A stretch of 10,443 nucleotides of DNA from assembly GCA_016295275.1 (NCBI GenBank), contig JAEDLN010000065.1, forward strand, positions 1-10,443. The letters are read 5' to 3'. Below the pieces are notes generated by a model. It was not told the DNA's origin. It made no database searches and saw only the letters and a list, made by a program, of their open reading frames with translations. Shown piece after piece: positions 1 through 6,964 of this stretch (position 1 is its first letter; the number at the start of each line of letters is the position of its first letter). This DNA comes from Kiritimatiellia bacterium. Lineage in GTDB: Bacteria > Verrucomicrobiota > Kiritimatiellia > RFP12 > UBA3636. A program made the position numbers and the translations under genes.

Positions 1-11
1 CTCTATAAATG

Positions 12-38
12 TAGACATTCACTGGCTTTTGCTATACT
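12..38 (+). promoter_or_regulatory. Putative sigma-70-type promoter of the beta-helix gene
   Basis: A TATACT -10 box (33-38) is preceded by TG at 30-31, giving the extended -10 form TGnTATACT. A weak -35-like TAGACA lies at 12-17, but the spacer is only 15 bp, so the extended -10 probably carries most of the activity. Predicted transcription start is near 45, leaving a short leader of about 17 nt that contains the ribosome binding site. Called by eye. Confidence 0.45.
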
Positions 39-49
39 ATTGGTGTTAT

Positions 50-55
50 AAGGAG
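50..55 (+). promoter_or_regulatory. Ribosome binding site that fixes the ATG at 62
   Basis: AAGGAG lies 6 nt before the ATG at 62. It selects this ATG over the in-frame TTG at 29, which lies inside the promoter and would put non-signal residues before the signal peptide. It is the clearest Shine-Dalgarno sequence in the window. Confidence 0.75.
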
Positions 56-61
56 AAAACC

Positions 62-3000
62 ATGATAGCCACGAAAAAGTTACTGTCCGTTCTCTTCACA
101 GGCGCACTCGCCGCTAGTGCCAGCGCCGCCGACTACTACGTCGCGTCAGACGGCACATACGAAGGTGCACCGGAAGGCGCCACTGTGTACACGACCATCG
201 ACGAGGCGATTGCTGCGGCAGGGAATGCTGACGACGTCATCTACGTCGAGACCGGCACGTACATGACCTCGACGCAGTACGGCCCGAATCTCAAGGCGAA
301 GCTTGTCGGCGCCGGTTCCGTGCGCGACGATGTCACTATTCAGTCTTCGGAATCATATCGCACCTTGCGCATGGCGGCTGGTTCGTGGCTTGAGAACGTT
401 ACTGTCGTCGGCAACACGGACATCAGCAAGGCCGACAAGGGCGGCGCGATCGAGATGAACGGCGGCACCATCACGAACTGCGTCCTCCGCAATGGCAAGA
501 CCTACGGCAACGGAAACAAATACTCTGGCGGCAATCTCTACGTCAACAACGACGCCGCGCTTGTCGTGGACTGCGTGATCTCCGGCGGCGAGGGCAAGAA
601 CCACGGTGGCAACGTCTGCCTCGTCAAGGGGACGATCCGCGCCTGCACCATCACCGGCGGCATTACTTACAACGACGGCGAAAAGTACGGCGCCAACATC
701 TGGATGTCCGGCGGTCTCGTCGATTCGTGCACGGTTTCCGGCGGCGACGGCTACGAGGGCGGCGAGATCTACATGACCGGCGGCACCGTCACGAACTGCA
801 CCATCCTCGCCAACGGCGTCACGCGCGGCAGCGGCGGCGGCATTTACATGACGGGCGGCACCGTCACGGACTGCTTCATCGACGGCACTGGCGGGACGAT
901 GTCTTGGCATGGCGGCTGCATCTACATGAAGAACGGTACCGTCCGGAACACGACCTGCCAAAACGGCACCTGCACCTTTGCGAACAATCGTTTGGGCGGA
1001 AACGTCTACATGGAGAATGGTACGCTCCAGAACGTGACGCTCCGCAACGGCACCGCCGGCGACAAGGGAGGTAACCTCTATGTGAAAGTCGGTACGATTA
1101 ACGGTCTCACTTGCGAGGACGGAACAGCCACAGGCAATGGCGGCAATGTCTACATGGAAGGCGCCGCGATGATTGTGGGAGGCGTGATCCGCAGGGGAAC
1201 GGCGACCTCGAAGGGCGGTAACGTCTACATGGGTGACGGCATGCTGCAGGATCTGGAAATTTCCGGCGGCGTCCTTACGGGTAACGTCACCGATGGCGAA
1301 GGCGGCGGAAACATCTTCTGGAACAACGGGCGCATTTCACGTTGCAGCATCACAGGCGGCAAGCTGACCGGAACAGACGCGCTTCGCGGCGGCGGCATCA
1401 ACTGCGTCTACACGACGAATGACAATGTCACGCGCCTGCTTGAAGACTGCCTTCTTGCCGAAAACGAGAACGCCGCGATCTTCTGCAACCGCGACTTCGC
1501 GGCGTACAACTGCTCGTTCGTCAACAACGTTGGGGCGTCTGTGAACAGTTGGCGGGCGATCACGCTCGACTTTCACAACTGCGTCATTTTCGGCAATACA
1601 AATTCTACCGGCGTGACGCATGCCTGGACCGGCAATCGGCCCGTCATCAAGAATGTTGCCACGGACGACACGTCTCTCTCCAACACCGACGGCTACGTCG
1701 CCATCACGGCAAGCGCCTTCGCCGACTATACCAACGGCGACTATCGTCCAGCCGCTGACGGCGCTCTGGTGGATGCCGGCATTGCAGACGTGCGTGTGGA
1801 TGCGTCGGACAAGGACCTTGACGGCAAGCCGCGTCTGAGCGAAGGCGTCGACATCGGATGCTACGAATACCAGCATTCGAACATGACAGTCTCGTTTACC
1901 GCCCCAGCGTTCGACGTCGGCTACGCGCCCGCGACTGCGACCTTCACGGCGTCTGCCGAAAACGCGCCAGGAGATGTGTCCTACGAAGTCGATTTTGGCG
2001 ACGGCACGCTTGAAGTCTACACGGAGTCGCAGATCTCCCATGTCTACACGGCGATCGGTACGTACACCATCTCCGTCACGGCTGTTTCCGGTGTGGAGCG
2101 CTCGAAGCCCATGACGCGCACGGTGAAGATCGTCGACAAGATACAGCGCGTCGGCGAGGGCGGCCATTCGACGATACAGGAGGCGCTTGACGAGGCTGTC
2201 GCCGGATGCGAAGTCATTCTCGCCGCTGGTGTCTACGAAGTGTCTTCTCCTATCGTCGTCAACAAGGCCGTGACGGTCAGTGGCGAAGGCAGCGTTGTTG
2301 TTCGCAACACCGCCGAGGCGACGTCTGGTTCCGCGAACCACCGCGTGATGGAAGTCTCCGGCGGCGCGCTCGTGGCGGGACTCGTTATCGAGAGCGGCTC
2401 CGTGTTCAACGGCTACGGCGGCTGCATCGACGTCTCGGCCGCGACGGTGTCCAACTGCGTCATCCGCGGTGGCACCGTCACGCGCGGCGACACGGGCACT
2501 GTGGGCGGCGGCGGCGGCGTCTCACTCCGCTCCAATGCGGTTCTCACGCACTGCTATGTGACGAACAACGTCGTCATCGGAACTTCCACCGGAAACGGCG
2601 ACAACGCCGGCGGCGCCATCTTCATTCACAACAACAACAAGCCCGTCCGCATCCTCAACACGCTCGTCGCAGGAAACCGCTATGTCTGCACGGAAGGGGC
2701 GGACGCAAAGTCCGGTTCCGCCGGCATCTTCTTCGGCGGCGCCAACGAGAACTCCCTCGTCGAAAACTGCACGATCGTCGCGAATACGGTCGAGGGCGCG
2801 CTTTCGTCCGACTCCGCTGGTCTATACTGCACCAGCTGGAGCGCAGTTTTCAGAAACAACGTAATCGCCGGCAACTTCGAGACGGCGAAGGGTGAAAGCG
2901 GAACGTACACCTCGGCCAGGATTGACACGGCGCACTGCACGGTGGTCTACTGCGTGACCGACGACGCCGAGCCGCTCAAGGCGAGCTGCTCCGTCTCGAC

Positions 3001-3199
3001 CGTTGACGAGATGTTCAAGAACTTCGCGAAGGGCGACTACAGCCCGAAGCCGAAAGGCGCGCTGTTCGACGTCGGGACGACTCCGTCCGTCCTCTCAGCT
3101 GTCGATCTCACTGGCAAGCCGCGCGTGATGTTCGCGGGCATCGACGTCGGATGCTTCGAATGCCAGCGCATGCTCGGATTCTCGGTGATCATCAGGTAG
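62..3199 (+). CDS. Secreted tandem beta-helix (choice-of-anchor-type) protein with central PKD domain
   Basis: A 1045-aa exported protein. Residues 1-22 form a signal peptide (MIATKKLL, a hydrophobic core, then ASASA before DYYV). Residues ~24-602 are a right-handed parallel beta-helix of the pectate-lyase/choice-of-anchor type. Between ~127 and ~447 about 13 rungs carry GG[N/G/E][I/V/L]-Y-[M/V]-x-x-G, averaging roughly 27 aa, and the domain closes with DKDLDGKPR and DIGCYE (597-602). Residues ~608-690 are a PKD domain with DFGDG (644-648) and HVYT..GTYTISVTA (from 660). A second, shorter beta-helix (~693-1034) ends with the sister motif DLTGKPR...DVGCFE (1028-1033). No catalytic site is evident; binding to glycans or surfaces is the usual guess for this fold, not shown here. 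No C-terminal membrane anchor or sorting signal is visible, as the protein ends shortly after the second closing motif. It starts at the ATG with a good ribosome binding site. The fold assignment is fairly secure; the function is unknown. Confidence 0.88.
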   Translation: MIATKKLLSVLFTGALAASASAADYYVASDGTYEGAPEGATVYTTIDEAIAAAGNADDVIYVETGTYMTSTQYGPNLKAKLVGAGSVRDDVTIQSSESYRTLRMAAGSWLENVTVVGNTDISKADKGGAIEMNGGTITNCVLRNGKTYGNGNKYSGGNLYVNNDAALVVDCVISGGEGKNHGGNVCLVKGTIRACTITGGITYNDGEKYGANIWMSGGLVDSCTVSGGDGYEGGEIYMTGGTVTNCTILANGVTRGSGGGIYMTGGTVTDCFIDGTGGTMSWHGGCIYMKNGTVRNTTCQNGTCTFANNRLGGNVYMENGTLQNVTLRNGTAGDKGGNLYVKVGTINGLTCEDGTATGNGGNVYMEGAAMIVGGVIRRGTATSKGGNVYMGDGMLQDLEISGGVLTGNVTDGEGGGNIFWNNGRISRCSITGGKLTGTDALRGGGINCVYTTNDNVTRLLEDCLLAENENAAIFCNRDFAAYNCSFVNNVGASVNSWRAITLDFHNCVIFGNTNSTGVTHAWTGNRPVIKNVATDDTSLSNTDGYVAITASAFADYTNGDYRPAADGALVDAGIADVRVDASDKDLDGKPRLSEGVDIGCYEYQHSNMTVSFTAPAFDVGYAPATATFTASAENAPGDVSYEVDFGDGTLEVYTESQISHVYTAIGTYTISVTAVSGVERSKPMTRTVKIVDKIQRVGEGGHSTIQEALDEAVAGCEVILAAGVYEVSSPIVVNKAVTVSGEGSVVVRNTAEATSGSANHRVMEVSGGALVAGLVIESGSVFNGYGGCIDVSAATVSNCVIRGGTVTRGDTGTVGGGGGVSLRSNAVLTHCYVTNNVVIGTSTGNGDNAGGAIFIHNNNKPVRILNTLVAGNRYVCTEGADAKSGSAGIFFGGANENSLVENCTIVANTVEGALSSDSAGLYCTSWSAVFRNNVIAGNFETAKGESGTYTSARIDTAHCTVVYCVTDDAEPLKASCSVSTVDEMFKNFAKGDYSPKPKGALFDVGTTPSVLSAVDLTGKPRVMFAGIDVGCFECQRMLGFSVIIR

Positions 3200-3236
3200 G
3201 AGACACGCCAACGACAAGGAGGATCCTTGCCTCCGT

Positions 3237-3276
3237 CGCCGCCGTGCTCGCGTTAGCGGGCACGGCGGCGCCTTTT
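3237..3276 (+). terminator. Hairpin terminator candidate after the beta-helix gene
   Basis: A 15-bp stem (3237-3251 pairing with 3256-3270, one G-T pair) closes on a GTTA tetraloop 37 bp after the stop codon. The run CCTTTT follows (3271-3276). The stem is very strong but the T-run is short, so termination is likely but may be incomplete. The same bases also lie in a short open frame with a hydrophobic translation (see rejected items). Confidence 0.6.
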
Positions 3277-3332
3277 CTCCAGGCCTTCCAGGGCGTGTAC
3301 AAGGAATGGATGGAGGGAATAAAGGGTCAGAA

Positions 3333-3362
3333 TTGATACAGTAGCCGAGTTTTTTGTATAAT
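3333..3362 (+). promoter_or_regulatory. Promoter in front of the RAYT relic
   Basis: TTGATA (3333-3338) and a consensus TATAAT (3357-3362) are separated by 18 bp. The expected start of transcription, about 7 nt after the -10, falls on or next to the ATG at 3369. No Shine-Dalgarno sequence fits between them, so the message would be leaderless. This is the best -10 match in the window. Confidence 0.6.
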
Positions 3363-3368
3363 GTCCAC

Positions 3369-3521
3369 ATGAGAAAGAACGGGGTTATCGAGCAGAACAG
3401 GTGCTATCACCTTGTCAGCCGGCTTGCGCACCGGGCGTTCTTCTTCGACGACGAGGAGAAGGACCGCGCGGTTGCGCTGATACGACCCGCTGGTTTTCCG
3501 ACGAGGCGTCCAACTGCATGA
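3369..3521 (+). pseudogene. 5' relic of a REP-associated tyrosine transposase (RAYT, IS200-like Y1 family)
   Basis: The frame opens at ATG 3369 as MRKNGVIEQN, followed by RCYHLVSRLAHRAFFFDD and EEKDRAVALI. This is the characteristic start of RAYT/Y1-transposase proteins: the strand with YHLVSR and the AFF-x-DEE segment. Family resemblance ends after about residue 38 (around 3480), and the frame then reads unrelated residues to a TGA at 3519-3521. Intact RAYTs are generally a few hundred residues. The HUH metal-binding histidines and the catalytic tyrosine would lie beyond the break and are absent. RAYTs are single-strand transposases that act on REP palindromes. The fragment cannot be active but keeps its promoter. 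Recognition is from memory of the family, without a search. Confidence 0.7.
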
Positions 3522-3970
3522 CCAACAAGGTCTACGCAGACAGAAAGGGGCCTTCGTATGACTACGATGCGTATGGCCGCCTCGTGAAGCGCACTTGGGC
3601 GCGTGGCGTCGAAACGATCTACACGTACGACGACTGGGGCGCACTGACGCGCACGGACTACTCCGACGATAAACCATCGGTTGCTCTCTCCTACAACGCC
3701 ATGGGCCGCCAGATGCGCGCAATCGATGCCGCGGGCACGACGACGTTCGCCTACGATACCTTCGGTTCGCTCACGAATGAAACCGTAGGCGGCGTTGCCG
3801 GCACGAATATGATCGAACGCTTCTACGATTCCTTCGGCCGCGACGCGGGCTATGCCCTCAACGGCGTCCGCCAGTCGACCCTCGGCTACAACCCCGCCAC
3901 AGGTCGCCTCGCGACGATGCTCGCCGCCCGAAGCGAACCCCCGTTCACTTGGAACGATCTCGCCGCTAGC
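3479..3970 (+). pseudogene. Internal fragment of an RHS/YD-repeat protein
   Basis: From about 3479 the frame reads DTTRWFSDEASN and then a series of YD-type repeats: YDYDAYGRLVKRTW, YTYDDWGALTRTDY, LSYNAMGRQMRAID, FAYDTFGSLTNETV, FYDSFGRDAGYAL, and LGYNPATGRLATML. About 160 residues are recognisably RHS. RHS/YD proteins are normally very large shells that enclose a C-terminal toxin or effector. Here there is no start codon of its own, signal peptide, RHS core end or C-terminal domain. The left edge is fused to the RAYT relic and the right edge fades near 3965-3970, just before the mnmE stop codon. The frame stays open to 4291, but beyond 3986 it is only the reverse complement of mnmE. Best read as debris of a larger accessory gene. 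The edges are approximate. Confidence 0.72.
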
Positions 3971-3985
3971 TCACCGTCGGCATGC

Positions 3986-5359
3986 CTACTTCCCGACGCA
4001 GAAGCGGCTGAATACGGTGTCGAGAAGATCTTCGGTGTAGAACCGCCCCGTGACGGAGCCGAGCGCGGTCGCGGCGGCGCGAAGATGGGATGCGGCCGGA
4101 ACGGCGCCGTCTTCGGCAAAGCGATCGTAGATTTCGCAGGCGTTGAGAAGCTCCTGACGCGCCCGCCGAAGGAGATCGGCATGGCGTTCGTTGACGGCAA
4201 CGCCGACGCCGGAGAGCCGGTCGGCATTCAGCCGCAGGCTTTCGCGAATCGCATCGAGAAGCGCGGGCATTCCCTGCCCCGTTACGGCTGAAATCAAAAT
4301 GCCGGCAGGCGCTTCGGCCGGCAAACCGCCCGACAACCGGTCGGCTTTCGTATAGATGCGGATGACAGGCGTCCCGGCGGGAAAATCGGCCGGCAGCGAC
4401 GGCTCGGAACCGACATCCGGCGACGTACTGTCGATGAGATGCAAGAGAACATCGGCGGATGCCACCAGCGATCGCGCCCGGTCGATGCCTTCCTGTTCGA
4501 TTTCGCTGCCTGCGGTGCGAAAACCGGCCGTATCCACGAGGCGCAAAACGATGCCGTCCAGATAAAAGCTTTCCTCGATGGAGTCGCGCGTCGTTCCCGG
4601 CTGATTGGCGACAATGGCGCGATTCGTCCCCAGCAGCGTATTGAAAAGCGTGGATTTTCCGGCATTGGCGGAACCGGCCAGAACCAGAAGCGCCCCCTCG
4701 CGAAGAAGACGCCCTTCCCGGAAGGTGCCGATGAGCGCATCCAATTCGGCCAACGGCATGGAAAGACGTTCGCGGAGCTGCGGCGCGGGCAAGATGCCGC
4801 CGACATCCTCATCGGAAAAATCGAGCGTCGCCTCCAAATCGGCACAAAGCGCCATCAGACTGTCGTAGACGGCATTGACACGCGATCCGAGCGCGCCCGA
4901 AAGCAACTCGGCCGCGGATCGGGCCGCCCGTTCGCTGCGGGCGCCGACAAGATCCATGACCGCCTCCGCTTTTTCAAGCGACAAACGCCCGTTGAGAAAC
5001 GCACGACGCGTAAACTCGCCCGGCGCGGCGGGAGAAACGCCAACAGCATAGAGCGCTTTGAGAATACGGGCAGGAACGGCACGGCCGCCATGTACCTGGA
5101 TCTCGGCGACATCTTCTCCCGTATAGCTATGCGGCGCGCGAAACACGAGAAGAATGGCTTCATCGAGAAACGAGCCGTCTTCCGGATCGAACAGGCGATA
5201 CAACCGAAACATGCCGCCCGAAAGAGCCGACGGCTTGGTCGAAGCTCCCGCACAAAGACGATCGGCCGCAGACAATGCCTGTCCGCCGGAGATGCGTATG
5301 ACCGCCACCCCGGCCGGACCGGGTGCCGTCGCAAGCGCCGCAATTGTTCCGTTTTCCAT
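3986..5359 (-). CDS. mnmE: tRNA uridine-5-carboxymethylaminomethyl(34) synthesis GTPase MnmE
   Basis: A 457-aa protein of normal length and complete. With MnmG, MnmE uses GTP, a methylene-tetrahydrofolate one-carbon unit and FAD to install the (carboxymethyl)aminomethyl group on wobble U34 of certain tRNAs in the cytoplasm. Residues ~1-120 are the folate-binding N-domain (TIAALATAPGPAGVAVIRISG near the start; HSYTGEDVAEIQVHGG at 77-92; PGEFTRRAFLNGR at 113-125). Helical segments flank a GTPase domain with G1 GSANAGKST (229-237), G2 GTTRD (255-259), G3 DTAGF (276-280), G4 TKAD (337-340, in place of the usual NKxD) and SA at 357-358. The C-terminus is FCVGK, with the conserved Cys at 454 (usual form C[I/V/L]GK). 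The start ATG follows AAAGGCGG on the coding strand. It is the last gene of a minus-strand cluster, 16 bp after the phosphoesterase stop. mnmG is not in the window. Confidence 0.97.
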   Translation of the reverse strand: MENGTIAALATAPGPAGVAVIRISGGQALSAADRLCAGASTKPSALSGGMFRLYRLFDPEDGSFLDEAILLVFRAPHSYTGEDVAEIQVHGGRAVPARILKALYAVGVSPAAPGEFTRRAFLNGRLSLEKAEAVMDLVGARSERAARSAAELLSGALGSRVNAVYDSLMALCADLEATLDFSDEDVGGILPAPQLRERLSMPLAELDALIGTFREGRLLREGALLVLAGSANAGKSTLFNTLLGTNRAIVANQPGTTRDSIEESFYLDGIVLRLVDTAGFRTAGSEIEQEGIDRARSLVASADVLLHLIDSTSPDVGSEPSLPADFPAGTPVIRIYTKADRLSGGLPAEAPAGILISAVTGQGMPALLDAIRESLRLNADRLSGVGVAVNERHADLLRRARQELLNACEIYDRFAEDGAVPAASHLRAAATALGSVTGRFYTEDLLDTVFSRFCVGK

Positions 5360-5375
5360 GAAAACCGCCTTTTGA

Positions 5376-6911
5376 CTATCGGGTTCTGGACCCGCCGGTG
5401 CCGCGGGCGGAAATGCCGCCGATGGTCACGGTTCCGGAGAAATTGCCACGCAGCTCGAGGTAGACGCCACGGCTCTTGGGTCCGATTGCGGAATCGCTGG
5501 TGCCACGGGCCAGTCGCCAGTCGTCTCTGGAAGAGAACGCCCGCAAAACATACGGCATTTTGTCGCGGGGTATGTTCTGATCCGAGAAATTCTTGACGAA
5601 CAACGCCTTTTCCGTATGCGTCTGCTCGTCTTGCAGCTGAATGCCATTGAGACTGAAGGTACCTTCGAAGTCGTTCGAAAAACGGGCTCGGCACATGCCT
5701 TCCAATTTCTTTCCTCGAATCGCCGTTATGCAAGGCGTCACGAGCCGAAACTCCAGAGAAGCGTCGGAAGAGCCGAGGACGAGGTGTCCGTCGGAATCGA
5801 TTCGAACCGTCTGCTTGCGATCGTCATCCAAAAAAATGCGATACGGATAGGCTGCCACCATTTTTTCGGAGCTCCTGACCGGCTTGATTTCCGGAAGCAG
5901 ATTGCCGTCCGCGGAAAGGACCGGGACAGAGTCGATTGCCGGAGCGTCAAAGGCCGGATACGACGCATCGTGCGGAAGCAAGAGTCGAACGACATGGAAA
6001 AATACGGCAATGAGAACGCAGCAGCCGAGAATGGAAATGACCGTCGTGTTGAGCAGCAGGCGATTGCTTCGTTTGAGGGTGCTCAAATCCGCCTCGAGCC
6101 CGGCGGGAGAAACTTGCGCACGTGCGGCATCGTTCGGCTCGAAATCGGCCTCCTCGCGAACCGTAAGCGTACCGGCCTGAAAGGCTTCCGTCCGCAATAG
6201 CTGGACATCTTCCGGCCTCAATCCTTCGGCGGCTTCGACAGCAGCGCGAAACGCCTCGAAATCGAACGGTACGCGCTTGAAGAAAACATCGCCGCGCTCT
6301 TCGTCGAATATGACATACGACGCGCGCGGATCGCCGTCGCGAGGCGACCCTACGGAGCCTACGTTGACGAGGTACCGCTTTCCTTCCTCGAGCGAAAAAT
6401 CCTGCGGTTCGACATCGTGCACGCGCCCGCTGTTTCCGACAATGTACAATGCGGCACGATGCGTATGTCCGCAAAACAAAAGCTGCTCGGAACAGGCGGC
6501 AAAGGACGCAGCGGCATCTTCGGCGCTTGCAACATAGTTGAAAACGGCGGGATCGGCGAAATCGCCGTGGACACACCGGAAATTCTTCCCTTTCAGAACC
6601 AACGGCATCTGCGCAAACAGAGAACGCGCCTTGTCGCCTAGCCGTGTCTGCGTCCAGGAAATGATGCGCCCGGCCCGATCGTTGAACGATTCCGCCGACA
6701 TGCGCCCCCCGACAACGGCGTCATGATTGCCCAATACCATTGCCGTCGCATGGGAATAGACCGATTTCAAGCACTCCGCCGGCTGCGGCCCATACCCCAC
6801 GATATCGCCCAGACAGAGAATGCAGTCGACCTTATGAACCGCTAGATCGCTCAAAACGGTATTCCATGCCGGAAGATTTCCGTGGATATCTGAAAGGATA
6901 GCGTAACGCAT
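5376..6911 (-). CDS. Calcineurin-like metallophosphoesterase with transmembrane segment and extracytoplasmic beta-rich tail
   Basis: A 511-aa protein starting at MRYAILSDIHGN; the open frame extends 8 codons upstream to a TTG, but the ATG places the phosphoesterase motif at the usual position. Residues 1-~215 are a YfcE/MJ0936-like metallophosphoesterase with a full set of metal ligands: D8-x-H10, GD (35-36) in GDIVGYGP, GNHD (61-64), H115 in HGD, and GHTH (148-151). The GSVGSPRDGDPRASY segment (from 185) is also typical of the family. These enzymes hydrolyse phosphomono- or diesters using two metal ions. A linker leads to one hydrophobic span (~285-311). About 200 further residues look beta-rich and end in a jelly-roll-like YLELRGNFSGTVTI. 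There is no signal peptide, so the catalytic domain should be cytoplasmic and the tail outside. Family members are often under 250 aa, so the added anchor and tail are unusual. The substrate is unknown. Confidence 0.88.
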   Translation of the reverse strand: MRYAILSDIHGNLPAWNTVLSDLAVHKVDCILCLGDIVGYGPQPAECLKSVYSHATAMVLGNHDAVVGGRMSAESFNDRAGRIISWTQTRLGDKARSLFAQMPLVLKGKNFRCVHGDFADPAVFNYVASAEDAAASFAACSEQLLFCGHTHRAALYIVGNSGRVHDVEPQDFSLEEGKRYLVNVGSVGSPRDGDPRASYVIFDEERGDVFFKRVPFDFEAFRAAVEAAEGLRPEDVQLLRTEAFQAGTLTVREEADFEPNDAARAQVSPAGLEADLSTLKRSNRLLLNTTVISILGCCVLIAVFFHVVRLLLPHDASYPAFDAPAIDSVPVLSADGNLLPEIKPVRSSEKMVAAYPYRIFLDDDRKQTVRIDSDGHLVLGSSDASLEFRLVTPCITAIRGKKLEGMCRARFSNDFEGTFSLNGIQLQDEQTHTEKALFVKNFSDQNIPRDKMPYVLRAFSSRDDWRLARGTSDSAIGPKSRGVYLELRGNFSGTVTIGGISARGTGGSRTR

Positions 6912-6964
6912 GAAAAGAAAACTGCGTAATGGCAAATGGAAATGCGGGAAAGTAAGCGAGGCGT

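Noticed and set aside
1337..2341. 334-codon open frame on the minus strand, and a similar one at 353-961
   Set aside because: Both lie wholly inside the beta-helix gene and translate to Arg/Val/Ala/Asp-rich sequence with no domain. They follow from strong third-position GC bias in the sense gene.
3151..3336. Short open frame ending in a hydrophobic, helix-like sequence (RRILASVAAVLALAG, then TAAPFLQAF) after the beta-helix gene
   Set aside because: It has no start codon near the hydrophobic part, overlaps the end of the larger gene out of frame, and the same bases form a 15-bp perfect hairpin that explains the sequence better. A frameshifted C-terminal anchor remains a weak alternative.
3975..3997. 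6-bp inverted repeat CGTCGG/CCGACG over the mnmE stop as a terminator
   Set aside because: The stem is short, partly inside the coding region, and no T-run follows on the minus strand. No convincing terminator was found for the minus-strand cluster.
3401..4291. Continuous 296-codon plus-strand frame containing the YD repeats
   Set aside because: Only ~3479-3970 is RHS-like. The left end is the RAYT relic read out of frame and the part beyond 3986 is antisense mnmE, so it is not one gene.
4439..5596. 385-codon plus-strand open frame
   Set aside because: It is antisense to mnmE and runs into the phosphoesterase gene. It is rich in Arg and Gly with no recognisable fold, while the sense strand carries every MnmE motif.
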